Shown here piece by piece: positions 8,708-17,295 of a DNA stretch of 53,955 bases. The position numbers were made by a program, and so were the translations under genes. The DNA comes from Clostridiales bacterium. Lineage in GTDB: Bacteria; Bacillota; Clostridia; Lachnospirales; Lachnospiraceae. Where the stretch lies: positions 1 to 53,955 of the forward strand of contig JAHAJA010000028.1 in the NCBI GenBank assembly GCA_018372435.1, read 5' to 3'. Within the stretch, counting starts at the first letter, position 1; the number at the start of each line of letters is the position of its first letter. The notes beneath the pieces were generated by a model. That model did no database searches, was not told where the DNA came from, and worked only from the letters and a program-made list of their open reading frames with translations.

Positions 8708-8735
8708 GGAACTTTACTCCCTATTTTAACTTCTA

Positions 8736-8819
8736 AATAACTATGAATAAGCGCAGTACTTCATAGTTATTCCTTTTAAAATAGTATATCAAGCATATTG
8801 GTCAAATATTACGTAATAT
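8736..8819. promoter_or_regulatory. Two perfect dyads between small gene and serine recombinase
   Basis: A 12-bp perfect inverted repeat, AATAACTATGAA (8736-8747) and TTCATAGTTATT (8760-8771), with a 12-base spacer, is followed by a 14-bp perfect palindrome ATATTACGTAATAT (8806-8819). Both lie in the short divergent region. They could be regulator operators, a recombinase binding site, or, for the first, a transcribed hairpin. Confidence 0.5.
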
Positions 8820-8853
8820 CATATAATAACTGAATACCTAAGGAATTAAAGCT

Positions 8854-10305
8854 ATGAATACTGCTGCTATATATATACGGGTTAGTACAGAGGATCAAAC
8901 TGATTATTCTCCCGATGCTCAAAAACGTCTTCTATTATCTTACGCCAAACAAAATGATTTCTTAGTTCCGGATGATTATATCTATATTGATGAAGGGATC
9001 TCCGGAAGAAGAGCCGATAAACGCCCAGCTTTCATGCAGATGATTCGTATGGCTAAGAAAAAACCACGTCCCTTTGATGTTATTCTAGTTCATAAGTTCG
9101 ATCGTTTTAGTCGTTCAAGGGAAGATAGTATCTTATATAAATCATTATTAAAAAGAGAGTGTGGAATACGTGTCATTAGTACCACAGAACATTTAGAAGA
9201 CGACAAATTCTCTATCATCCTCGAAGCAATATTAGAAGCAATGGCGGAATACTATTCCCTAAATCTATCGGATGAAGTCTTAAAAGGAATGACTGAAAAA
9301 GCTATTCGTGGTGGATATCAAGCTGCTCCTCCACTTGGCTACGAAATCAGGTATGCTAGAGAAATCCCAAAGATTAAGGAGGATGAGGCCCAAATTGTTC
9401 GGTCAATCTTTGATCGATTCATAAACTTTCACCAATCCCCATACGAAATTGCAAAGGAACTAAATCGCAAAGGATTCCTAACCAAACGTAGCAACCCCTT
9501 CGAAAAACGTACCATTGAATACATCCTAAAAAACCCATTCTATGCAGGCTATATACGTTTTCAACTAAAACGTGATGCAGCAACTTCCATACTTACGAAA
9601 GGACTTCATGAACCACTGATAACCGAAGAAGAATACCAAACTGTTAAAACTTATTATACAAGTAGAGTTAGAAAACCAAGAGAACATTCAATAGGATGTA
9701 AACATTGGTTATCCGGAATGGTTAAATGCAGCAATTGTGGTAATTCGCTTCTTGTTTTTAAACGAAAACTTGAAAATCAAAACAAAACATATTATAATCT
9801 ACAATGTTGCGGTTATCAAAAGGGTAGCTGTCTTCAATCCCATCAACTGAGTGAGAAGAAGCTGTTATCCACATTGACCTCATCTTTAATGGAAGTCTAT
9901 CCACAAAACAGTAATATTTACCAACTATCTGTGCACACTATGAACACTCCTACCGAAGATATGCAGGCTAATAAAGAAGCCATACATAAACTTTCCATAC
10001 GATTACAACGAGCAAAAGATGCTTATCTTAACGGTGTTGATACCTTAGAGGAATACACAGTTACTAAGATAGCAGTAACGAAAGAGATTACATTAATAGA
10101 ACAAAATATACAGAAGGCTCTTAATTCCACGAATACCGAATTATCAAACCCAATATACCTTTCTCTTGCAGAGATATTGCAATCTGAAATCGTCTCCCAA
10201 TCCGATAAACAAATCATATTATCAAGCTTAATTCACCATATTGTATATGATAAAACCAATGCTACACTACGCTTCTACTATAATGCCCCTAGTTTGAGTG
10301 AGTAG
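8854..10305 (+). CDS. Large serine recombinase
   Basis: A 483-residue site-specific recombinase. The N-terminal resolvase domain (about 3-150) has AIYIRVSTEDQ with the catalytic Ser11 and the HKFDRFSRSREDS motif with active-site arginines. A Recombinase domain follows (about 155-260, GYQAAPPLGYEI then GFLTKRSNPFEKRTIEYILKNPFYAGYI). Next is a zinc-ribbon (about 285-335; CSNCG then CC and C) and a C-terminal coiled coil. This is the layout of phage and transposon large serine integrases. No phage or conjugation genes flank it, so it may be a remnant, a domesticated enzyme, or the integrase of a lost element. AAGGA precedes the ATG. Confidence 0.9.
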   Translation: MNTAAIYIRVSTEDQTDYSPDAQKRLLLSYAKQNDFLVPDDYIYIDEGISGRRADKRPAFMQMIRMAKKKPRPFDVILVHKFDRFSRSREDSILYKSLLKRECGIRVISTTEHLEDDKFSIILEAILEAMAEYYSLNLSDEVLKGMTEKAIRGGYQAAPPLGYEIRYAREIPKIKEDEAQIVRSIFDRFINFHQSPYEIAKELNRKGFLTKRSNPFEKRTIEYILKNPFYAGYIRFQLKRDAATSILTKGLHEPLITEEEYQTVKTYYTSRVRKPREHSIGCKHWLSGMVKCSNCGNSLLVFKRKLENQNKTYYNLQCCGYQKGSCLQSHQLSEKKLLSTLTSSLMEVYPQNSNIYQLSVHTMNTPTEDMQANKEAIHKLSIRLQRAKDAYLNGVDTLEEYTVTKIAVTKEITLIEQNIQKALNSTNTELSNPIYLSLAEILQSEIVSQSDKQIILSSLIHHIVYDKTNATLRFYYNAPSLSE

Positions 10306-10319
10306 GTACTAAATTAAAA

Positions 10320-10394
10320 ATAATCTTCTCGAATTGTCTGTCCTGATTTAGACACTACCTGTCTACTCCTAACAGACAATTCGACGAAGATAAT
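10320..10394. terminator. Long hairpin between recombinase and GH112 gene
   Basis: ATAATCTTC-TCGAATTGTCTGT (10320-10341) pairs with ACAGACAATTCGACGAAGATTAT-like sequence at 10372-10394 with one bulge, giving about 22 bp of stem around a 30-base loop. It lies between convergent genes and has A/T runs on both sides, so a bidirectional terminator is likely. A recombinase-associated site is an alternative. A second small hairpin, TGGCAC/GTGCCA, lies at 10409-10424. Confidence 0.55.
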
Positions 10395-10453
10395 TTTACA
10401 TTGCATCTTGGCACTCTTGTGCCACCCACAGTTATCTTTTATTATATTAATTG

Positions 10454-12625
10454 TTATATCTCATACCAAATGATTTCGTTTGCCTCTAACTCAAGTTCAA
10501 AGCTACTAGCATCTCCTCGGTAAATCGTTGTTTTTTGTGGTTCATACGTATTATTAACCACGCAATACTTATTGTTTTTCACATAAGCATGCACCTCTAC
10601 ATTGAAGTTGCTAGAGAACCATTTCTTCAAATTATCTTCCTCATGTGTACTCCAAAGTATGCTTCTATAAAGGACTCTGCTGTTTTCAAAACTATATGGT
10701 AGACCACTTAGATAAACACTTCTTCCTTTACCAAATTCATTCACTGCCATCTGTACTTCTTTTTCTTTTTGTACTAGAATTGTGGTTCCTTCAAAGGCAT
10801 ACATGTTCTTCTTACCTTCACCAAAATCCACTTCTTCCGTACAATCTTTCGTGATAAAGTGAGAGTCAATCGCCTCCCAGTTATACTTATCGTAATTTAA
10901 CGTAAATCCTGTTTCTTTCTCCACTCCAAACACATTTGCTAACTGAATATAATGCCCCTGGTATTGGTGTCCACTTGGTTCACCAATTCCGATAAGCCCA
11001 CCACCTTCATAAACGAACTGACGAATTGCACTTGAGATAGAGGCGTCCTCCCAAACATCTCCACCGGTATGTGCAGTATCTCCATCACCAACATTAATGA
11101 TCACATCAATATTCTTTAATAGATCTTGGTCATTTCTTATATCGTCGAAGTTAATAAAAGACACTTCGAATGGTGTTCCGCTTAATGCTTCAATAACTCC
11201 CGCGTAACTATAATTCTGTTTTTGGTATAGTGCATGATGTACCATGTGAGCGCCCCAAGCTCGCATCTTACCCCAGCTGTTTAACACAGCGACACGTTTG
11301 ACACAGTAAGGTGTTGTACCCTTAATGTTTTCATATAACTCACGAAATTCATTGCAAACAGATTCCACATATTCAATAAATTCAGGAAACTGACAAGCAA
11401 GCTTTAAGTAACCGCCATATCCGATTCTATCAATTGGCTTTCTTAAAATGGCACGTCTAGCGGTAACCCAGTTGACTTTTGCTTCCTTCACAGGGTCTCC
11501 CCCTTCATAGAAAGTATCAGGGAAAAAGTACGGTAAGAATCTTCCTTCTGTATATTTTACCCCTTCAATTTCACTGATTAAACGTAGTGTACTACCATTT
11601 CCAACACTACCAACGACTGCATCTAACCCAATTGTCTGGAATTCCTCCATGAAAGGTTCTGTTCCAATCCAGTGATCACCAAGAAACATCATGGCTTCTT
11701 TCCCATATTCATGGGTAATATGCACCATTTCTTTCGCTAGTTTTGCTACTTCGCGTCTCTGAAATGCTTGATAATCCTTGAATTCTTTGCTTGGAATACG
11801 ATATTGATTATTATAATATCCCTGATCAATGATAAACTCTGGGCGGAAGGTATAACCCACTTCTTTCTCAAACTGTTCCAAGATATAAGGCGATACCGAT
11901 GCAGAATATCCATACCAATCTACATACTTTTCACGTAACATCTCGTCAAAGATTAAGGTAAACTGATGGAAAAAGGTTGTGTATCGTATAACATCAACGT
12001 AAGGATGCTCTTCTATAAACTTACGAAGTCGTATCATGGAATACTCGCGTGTCTTTGGCTGCCTAACATCAAAGGTTATCTGGTGTTCTACTCCCTGCCA
12101 TCCATTTACTACTGCATTATACATATGTACGGGATCCCATATTAGATACGCTAGAAAACTAACTGTATAATTATGAAATGGACTACAATTCGTGATTACA
12201 ACTTCTCCTGATTCTGTATCATAAGTCCAGTCCTTATTAGGAACTACACTAGCCGTACTACGATCAATCACTTCCCACCAGCGATATTTGTCGTCACGGT
12301 CATTGACCTTCATTAGATCCGATGCGATTCCTTTTAACAAGGGAATACGTAAAGAGCTATCTGTAGCTGTATAAAAGGCTGTCATAATATAGCATTGTTG
12401 CACTTCTTCTGGATTTGCTTTTGCCCATTCATTATCCTTACGAGTTGTGTAATATGTGCTATAAACTTTAGCCTGAATGGCTTTTAATTCTTCTGGATAA
12501 TCGGTACCGTCACAATCACGGATGGCATCCGCTCCCCATCTATTCAGTAGCTCTATCGTTTCCGGAACAACGTCAACATCTGTTGGTATAGTAACGCGTC
12601 CAGATAGTATTCTATCTTTATTCAT
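10454..12625 (-). CDS. gnpA: GH112 1,3-beta-galactosyl-N-acetylhexosamine phosphorylase
   Basis: A 723-residue cytoplasmic enzyme, the full length for GH112. It cleaves galacto-N-biose or lacto-N-biose I with phosphate to give alpha-galactose 1-phosphate and GalNAc or GlcNAc. The N-terminal SGRVTIPTDVDVVPET and DAIRDCDGTDYP segments are typical. The catalytic aspartate is expected at about D317 in FLGDHWIGTEPF. The glutamine amidotransferase-like middle domain shows VGDGDTAHTGGDVWED. C. phytofermentans is known to carry several GH112 enzymes, one acting on galactosyl-rhamnose. The neighbouring kinase and galE argue for the N-acetylhexosamine substrates here. It is last in an operon after the transporter genes. 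No signal peptide is seen. Confidence 0.92.
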   Translation of the reverse strand: MNKDRILSGRVTIPTDVDVVPETIELLNRWGADAIRDCDGTDYPEELKAIQAKVYSTYYTTRKDNEWAKANPEEVQQCYIMTAFYTATDSSLRIPLLKGIASDLMKVNDRDDKYRWWEVIDRSTASVVPNKDWTYDTESGEVVITNCSPFHNYTVSFLAYLIWDPVHMYNAVVNGWQGVEHQITFDVRQPKTREYSMIRLRKFIEEHPYVDVIRYTTFFHQFTLIFDEMLREKYVDWYGYSASVSPYILEQFEKEVGYTFRPEFIIDQGYYNNQYRIPSKEFKDYQAFQRREVAKLAKEMVHITHEYGKEAMMFLGDHWIGTEPFMEEFQTIGLDAVVGSVGNGSTLRLISEIEGVKYTEGRFLPYFFPDTFYEGGDPVKEAKVNWVTARRAILRKPIDRIGYGGYLKLACQFPEFIEYVESVCNEFRELYENIKGTTPYCVKRVAVLNSWGKMRAWGAHMVHHALYQKQNYSYAGVIEALSGTPFEVSFINFDDIRNDQDLLKNIDVIINVGDGDTAHTGGDVWEDASISSAIRQFVYEGGGLIGIGEPSGHQYQGHYIQLANVFGVEKETGFTLNYDKYNWEAIDSHFITKDCTEEVDFGEGKKNMYAFEGTTILVQKEKEVQMAVNEFGKGRSVYLSGLPYSFENSRVLYRSILWSTHEEDNLKKWFSSNFNVEVHAYVKNNKYCVVNNTYEPQKTTIYRGDASSFELELEANEIIWYEI

Positions 12626-12741
12626 ATTAACCTCTATTCCTGCGCATGATTACCACGCACTTACTCTTTTTTTGCACACATCTAGTAAGACTATGCCGAG
12701 GAAAGGCACAATCCACTAGAAGATATCTATATAAACTTCTT

Positions 12742-12918
12742 TTACTTGTATTTTCTGTTATACAGATATAACAACACTAATATTCCACATAAACCTACAA
12801 GCATTGTTACTAAGCCTTGATAACTAACGCTTTTTTGGCCAATGATGACTAATCCGACACAAACAACAAGGCATATGCATTTTAGAATAATTCCTAGAAC
12901 TTTCATTGTATTTTCCAT
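12742..12918 (-). CDS. Small two-helix membrane protein of the GNB/LNB operon (DUF6903-like)
   Basis: A 58-residue ORF beginning MENTMKVLGIILKCICL, with AAGGATAGG just upstream of ATG and only 7 bp after the permease stop. It has two predicted membrane helices (about 6-26 and 33-52) joined by a short polar loop GQKSVSYQG, and ends NRKYK, suggesting both ends face the cytoplasm. Position between the ABC permease and GH112 genes suggests a role with the transporter. It resembles the small DUF6903-type proteins of Clostridia; that name is from memory of the family, not a search. Confidence 0.75.
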   Translation of the reverse strand: MENTMKVLGIILKCICLVVCVGLVIIGQKSVSYQGLVTMLVGLCGILVLLYLYNRKYK

Positions 12919-12925
12919 ATAGCAC

Positions 12926-13804
12926 CTATCCTTTCAATCCGCCTAGTGTCATACCCTGAGTTAGCTTCTTTTGTACTATAATATATAGAATCAAGGTTGG
13001 TAACATAACTAATACAAGGCCTGCATACATTTGACCATATTGGGCTGCAGCATTCTGTGCTTTCATCAGATTCATAAGTCCAACTGGTAACGTCTTTGCA
13101 CCTTTTGGATCCGATAACAAGGTGATTGCTATGATGTATTCATTCCAAAATGATAAGAAGTTAAATAATATTACCGTAATAATACTTGGTCTAGCCATTG
13201 GTAATATAACTTTCACCATTGTTCTTAGATATCCGCTTCCATCAATATATGCAGCTTCTTCATAGGTCTTTGGTATCGTTACAAAATAACCAGATAATAA
13301 GTAAATGGTAAAAGGAAGTGCAGTCGCAGCATAAACGAGAGCTAACATATATATATTATTCAAGAAAAGCGGAGACAATCCGAAGCTTTTGAGTGCCTTA
13401 TCTGCATCAATAAACATCAAGAAGATTGGAACTACAATATAATTCACATTGATAAAAAGTCCGGCCATAAAAAGTATATTTAATATTTTACGAAGTCTGA
13501 ATTTGAATCTACTTAAACAATAAGCAGCTGGTAGAGCTACCACTAAAAGTATGGCAAGTGCGACAGCTGTAACAATCACACTGTTCAACATATATTCTCC
13601 CATATGAGCACTGTTCCAAGCCTCACTGAAGTTTTTTAAGTAAAAGGACGCAGGAAGTTTCCATGGACTTTGATAAAATTCACTATTTTGCTTAATTGAA
13701 GCTAAGAATACCCAGCCTACTGGTACAATTATTGAAATTGCTAATAAGCCCAGTATGATATAAATAACTATTTTCGTTAATGAAAGGTTATTTCTTTTTT
13801 TCAT
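12926..13804 (-). CDS. Carbohydrate ABC transporter permease (MalG type), GNB/LNB importer
   Basis: A 292-residue permease of the CUT1/MalG type. ATG at 13804 is preferred because AGGAGG lies eight bases upstream; the in-frame GTG at 13813 abuts that site. Six membrane segments are predicted. The cytoplasmic EAA loop is visible as YEEAAYIDGSGYLRTMVKVILPMARPS (about residues 185-212), the contact to the ATPase. It follows the partner permease by a few bases and precedes the small membrane protein. No ATPase is encoded nearby, so a shared MsmK-like ATPase elsewhere is expected. Substrate (galacto-N-biose/lacto-N-biose) is inferred from the GH112 gene. Confidence 0.9.
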   Translation of the reverse strand: MKKRNNLSLTKIVIYIILGLLAISIIVPVGWVFLASIKQNSEFYQSPWKLPASFYLKNFSEAWNSAHMGEYMLNSVIVTAVALAILLVVALPAAYCLSRFKFRLRKILNILFMAGLFINVNYIVVPIFLMFIDADKALKSFGLSPLFLNNIYMLALVYAATALPFTIYLLSGYFVTIPKTYEEAAYIDGSGYLRTMVKVILPMARPSIITVILFNFLSFWNEYIIAITLLSDPKGAKTLPVGLMNLMKAQNAAAQYGQMYAGLVLVMLPTLILYIIVQKKLTQGMTLGGLKG

Positions 13805-13816
13805 GTGCCCCACCTC

Positions 13817-14707
13817 CTACAGTTCTATCGTTTCGCGCTTAGTAATCAAGTTCACTATTCCACTTAATGCGAATGAGAACAAGAACACAACAACACCAAT
13901 CGACATACCATATCCATAACTAGAATTGGTGTAAGCCTGTTTGTACATATAGCTTAAGAACACCTCGGTACTACCATCTGGTCCCCCACTTGTCATTGCC
14001 TTTACAAGCATAAAGCTAAGGTTAATGCTACTGATAATAAAGAACGTTAATGTCGTTCTGATATTGGACCAAATCAGTGGGATTGTTAATGTAAAGAACT
14101 GACGAATTCGACTAGCACCTTCAATACTAGCACTTTCATATACGCTTTCTGGAACACTTGCCATACTAGACATATACATAACCATGTAATAACCAATGGC
14201 CTGCCATATCATCGCAATTGCAATGGAGAAGATAACTATTTTCTGATCTCCTAACCAATAAATTGGTTCACTACCTTTATCCCGAAACAAAGATAAAATA
14301 CTATTAAATAATCCATTTTGTGAATCAAAGATTGCACTAAAAATTGCACTGATGATTACAATCGATAAGATGTTTGGTATGTAGAAAACTATTCTGAAGA
14401 AATTCTGACCAACGATTTTCTCTCTAGTTAATATTGCGGCGAATACAAGAGCTAACGCTATCGTTACTACACTAACAATAATTATTAATAGCACCGTATT
14501 CTCAAAGGATTGCAAAAACTTCATATCTTTAGCAAGTTTTTTAAAGTTATCGAATCCAACAAAGGTTTTATCCGGCGAATATCCACCCCATTTGTATAGA
14601 GACATTTTGAATATATTAATCGTTGGTACGATCATAAAGATCGTAAACAAAATTACTGCAGGTGCTACACATAAGAATATAAATATAGATTTTTCTTTAT
14701 TTTTCAT
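13817..14707 (-). CDS. Carbohydrate ABC transporter permease (MalF type), GNB/LNB importer
   Basis: A 296-residue MalF/UgpA-type permease with six predicted membrane segments. The first segment is FIFLCVAPAVILFTIFMIVP. The EAA loop appears as VPESVYESASIEGASRIRQFFTLTIPLIW (about 187-215), and the MTSGGPDGSTEVFLSYMYKQAY stretch is typical of the family. It lies between the binding-protein gene and the MalG-type permease. A GGGAG site precedes the ATG. It forms the membrane channel with the next gene. The hairpin in front of it probably lowers its expression relative to the binding protein. Confidence 0.9.
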   Translation of the reverse strand: MKNKEKSIFIFLCVAPAVILFTIFMIVPTINIFKMSLYKWGGYSPDKTFVGFDNFKKLAKDMKFLQSFENTVLLIIIVSVVTIALALVFAAILTREKIVGQNFFRIVFYIPNILSIVIISAIFSAIFDSQNGLFNSILSLFRDKGSEPIYWLGDQKIVIFSIAIAMIWQAIGYYMVMYMSSMASVPESVYESASIEGASRIRQFFTLTIPLIWSNIRTTLTFFIISSINLSFMLVKAMTSGGPDGSTEVFLSYMYKQAYTNSSYGYGMSIGVVVFLFSFALSGIVNLITKRETIEL

Positions 14708-14727
14708 GTCTATCTCCCATTGGAAAA

Positions 14728-14760
14728 AAAACGGCGAGTAAAAATTCTGCTCACCGTTTT
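14728..14760 (-). terminator. Attenuating terminator between binding protein and permeases
   Basis: On the minus strand AAAACGGTGAG (14760-14750) pairs with CTCGCCGTTTT (14738-14728) with one G-U pair, followed directly by a run of U. It is placed after the binding-protein gene and before the first permease. In such operons partial termination lets the binding protein be made in excess. Confidence 0.8.
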
Positions 14761-14800
14761 GTATTCGCCTACTTGTTACTAAGAAGTATACCTTCTATGT

Positions 14801-16195
14801 TTATTTTAATGCAGCACGGAGCAAGTCACTATCCTTTTTAATTAAGTCAATCCATTGAGCCTTTGTTTTATCTCCACTTACTAAGGAGTTTACTGTACCG
14901 AATACGGTATCCGAGAAATTAACACCCTCAACTGGATCGGTAGTTGCGAAGCCACCTAAAGCAGCTTTAGCACCATTATCATAGATACTGTAAAACATCT
15001 TGTTGTCGCCTTCTAGCGTATCAGCAAAATCAACAATTGGTTGGATAGCACCTGATTCTGCAAAAATCTTAGCTGCTTCATCAGAATACATATATGCTAT
15101 AAATTGTTTTGCAGCATCTTTGTTTTCTGCTGCTGCTGGAATCCATGATTGCTCAAACCAAGTAAAGGAATAAGCATCCCCTCCCTCAGTAATAGCTGGA
15201 AGTGCTGTAAGCCCCCATTCAAAGCCATCGGCGCGAGGAGCATCGGCCATTTCCCCAACAACCCAAGTACCATTTGGCATAAATAATGCTTTGTTATCTA
15301 AGATTAACTGCTGATTCTTTACAAAGTTATCATTGTTTGCATTGGAAGGAACTGATTTCTCTGTGTAAGAAGCCAACTTCTCAACTATGTCAAATGCTGT
15401 GTTTGCTTCCGGAGTATCCCAAATACCTTCTGTATATGTAGTCGCTTTTTCGAAGAAGTCTGCACCGCCTGCTTCATATAGAAGAGCGTAGAAGAATGCA
15501 TCAAAATATCCTGCTGTTGGGTATGCAAACAAAGCAATACCTTCTGCTTTGGCTTTTTCTCCAAGTTCCCACATCTCATCCCAAGTTTTTGGAACTGTCC
15601 AGCCTTTTTCATTGAATAAGCCTTGGTTGAAGAATAATCCACATGGGCTATAGAACATAGGTGCCATGTAAGTTCTTCCATCGTTATAAGGATTTGTTAA
15701 AGAAGATTCTGTAAACCCACCAGCAATCTTATCGATAACTTTCTTGTCTTCTCCTGGAACAGTCATGCTTAATACATCAGTAATGTCTTCTAAGCCATTT
15801 TCTTTAATTAAAGTCTCTGTTAAAGCTGCTGGACGACCTGTAGCTAAATGTACGACATCTGGATAATCTCCAGCTTTCATTCCAGCTCCAATAACATCCT
15901 CTAATAGCTTATCTGTTGTAAGTTCCACTTTAATTCCTGTCTTAGCTTCAAATGCCGCACAAACCTTCGTCCACATCTCAGCACCATAAGCTGTTTCGAT
16001 CGCTGCTACTTTTATTGTAACATCTTTCTTTGTTTCCTCTGGTGAAGTAGTTTCTTCCGTTTGAGACGCATCCGTAGATTCTGTCGTTGCAGGTGTTGTT
16101 GTAGCCCCGTTGTTTGTTGTGTCTTTTTTAGAACACCCAGCAAGGGAGCTCATCATCAATGCAAGTACTAATAAAATACTACCAATTTTTTTCAT
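14801..16195 (-). CDS. Extracellular sugar-binding lipoprotein of GNB/LNB ABC importer
   Basis: Start set at ATG 16195, eight bases after AGGAGG, giving 464 residues. The signal peptide MKKIGSILLVLALMMSSLAGC ends with a lipobox (LAGC). A Thr/Ser/Glu-rich linker (about 22-55) precedes the SBP type-1 carbohydrate-binding fold, with VKVAAIETAYGAEMW-like start, GDYPDVVHLATGRP and NPYNDGRTYMAPMF typical of CUT1 binding proteins. It captures the oligosaccharide outside the cell and hands it to the two permeases downstream. Substrate is inferred from the GH112 gene at the operon end. It is the first gene after the promoter shared with the AraC gene region. Confidence 0.88.
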   Translation of the reverse strand: MKKIGSILLVLALMMSSLAGCSKKDTTNNGATTTPATTESTDASQTEETTSPEETKKDVTIKVAAIETAYGAEMWTKVCAAFEAKTGIKVELTTDKLLEDVIGAGMKAGDYPDVVHLATGRPAALTETLIKENGLEDITDVLSMTVPGEDKKVIDKIAGGFTESSLTNPYNDGRTYMAPMFYSPCGLFFNQGLFNEKGWTVPKTWDEMWELGEKAKAEGIALFAYPTAGYFDAFFYALLYEAGGADFFEKATTYTEGIWDTPEANTAFDIVEKLASYTEKSVPSNANNDNFVKNQQLILDNKALFMPNGTWVVGEMADAPRADGFEWGLTALPAITEGGDAYSFTWFEQSWIPAAAENKDAAKQFIAYMYSDEAAKIFAESGAIQPIVDFADTLEGDNKMFYSIYDNGAKAALGGFATTDPVEGVNFSDTVFGTVNSLVSGDKTKAQWIDLIKKDSDLLRAALK

Positions 16196-16225
16196 ATATT
16201 TATCCTCCTTTATGACTATGTTAGT

Positions 16226-16253
16226 AGTATACAATAATTAATTAAATAAACAA
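16226..16253 (-). promoter_or_regulatory. Likely promoter of the GNB/LNB transporter operon
   Basis: On the minus strand TTGTTT (16253-16248), a 16-base spacer and TATACT (16231-16226) lie about 30 bases before the binding-protein start, in the divergent region shared with the AraC-type regulator gene. Confidence 0.45.
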
Positions 16254-16371
16254 TAGAAATATTGCTTTCTTCTTTATGAATCTTGCTGTATAATATATAA
16301 TATAAACAACCAACCATTACATAAAAGGAATCTTTTTGTATATTTTCCACATAATAAGTAGGAGGTAATAT

Positions 16372-17286
16372 ATGAGTAATAGTCGATACAATTTTACAAC
16401 AGATAATGACTGTGAAGCGTCCATAACTCACAAAGATGATTCAACCCTTTCCTATACCTTTAACCCTGATGTCAAGCATGGTAACCAATCAATTAATGTA
16501 AATTTGCTCTATGTTGCTCTATCAAAATACGGGAATGACTGGGTTAGTCTTCCACACTCTCATAACTTTACAGAATTCTTCTATATTACAAATGGTACAG
16601 GGCAGTTCTCCGTAGAGTCGGAGATCTTAGATGTCAAAGCAAATGACTTAATCATTCTTAACCCAACCATTGTACATACTGAAATCTCCAATTCCTCTAA
16701 GCCAATGGAGTATATTGTATTAGGAGTAGAGGGAATTAAGTTTCAGGCTGAGGACAAAGATTATATCATCTTAAATAGTTCTACTTATAAAACTGATTTG
16801 CATCTGTACTTTAACACACTTGCTCATGAGATGAAGCGTGACCAGCCATATCGTGATTTTGTTTGTCAGAATTTATTAAATATCATCTTCACACTTATCC
16901 TTCGTAATGAAGCTTTTAAGATTTCCTTGGTCACAGGTCCTAATTTAACTAGAGAATGTAATATCGCTAAAAAATATATTGAGGAACACTTCAGAGAGAA
17001 TATCACGGTAGATACCCTAAGTTCTCTGGTTCACTTAAATAAGTATTACTTTGTACATAACTTTTCAAAACAATTTGGCACCTCACCGATTAATTACTTG
17101 AATAAAAGAAGAATTGAAGAAAGTAAACACCTTTTAGCAAATACTTCCCATTCCTTATCGTCCATCTCTCAAATCGTTGGATTTTCGTCACCAAGCTATT
17201 TTTCACAAGCATTTAAGAAGATGACAAATACTACTCCTCAGGAATATAAGCGAATGTGCCAAGCCTCTATATCAGTTTTACGTTAG
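16372..17286 (+). CDS. AraC-family transcriptional regulator
   Basis: A 304-residue regulator. Residues about 35-130 form a cupin-like sensing domain (SLPHSHNFTEFFYITNGTGQF; FSVES; DLIILNPTIVHTE). The C-terminal 100 residues contain two helix-turn-helix motifs (TVDTLSSLVHLNKYYFVHNFSKQFGTSP and SLSSISQIVGFSSPSYFSQAFKKMTNTTPQEYK). ATG is preceded by AGGAGG. It is divergent from the transporter/GH112 operon, so it most likely activates that operon on sensing the sugar or a product. It is convergent with galE, which ends 9 bp away. There is no hairpin between them. Confidence 0.9.
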   Translation: MSNSRYNFTTDNDCEASITHKDDSTLSYTFNPDVKHGNQSINVNLLYVALSKYGNDWVSLPHSHNFTEFFYITNGTGQFSVESEILDVKANDLIILNPTIVHTEISNSSKPMEYIVLGVEGIKFQAEDKDYIILNSSTYKTDLHLYFNTLAHEMKRDQPYRDFVCQNLLNIIFTLILRNEAFKISLVTGPNLTRECNIAKKYIEEHFRENITVDTLSSLVHLNKYYFVHNFSKQFGTSPINYLNKRRIEESKHLLANTSHSLSSISQIVGFSSPSYFSQAFKKMTNTTPQEYKRMCQASISVLR

Positions 17287-17295
17287 GGAACCTTC

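Noticed and set aside
10320..10394. Long hairpin as the attachment site of the serine recombinase
   Set aside because: Large serine recombinase att sites are usually non-palindromic at this scale with a 2-bp core; the position between convergent genes and A/T flanks fit a terminator better.
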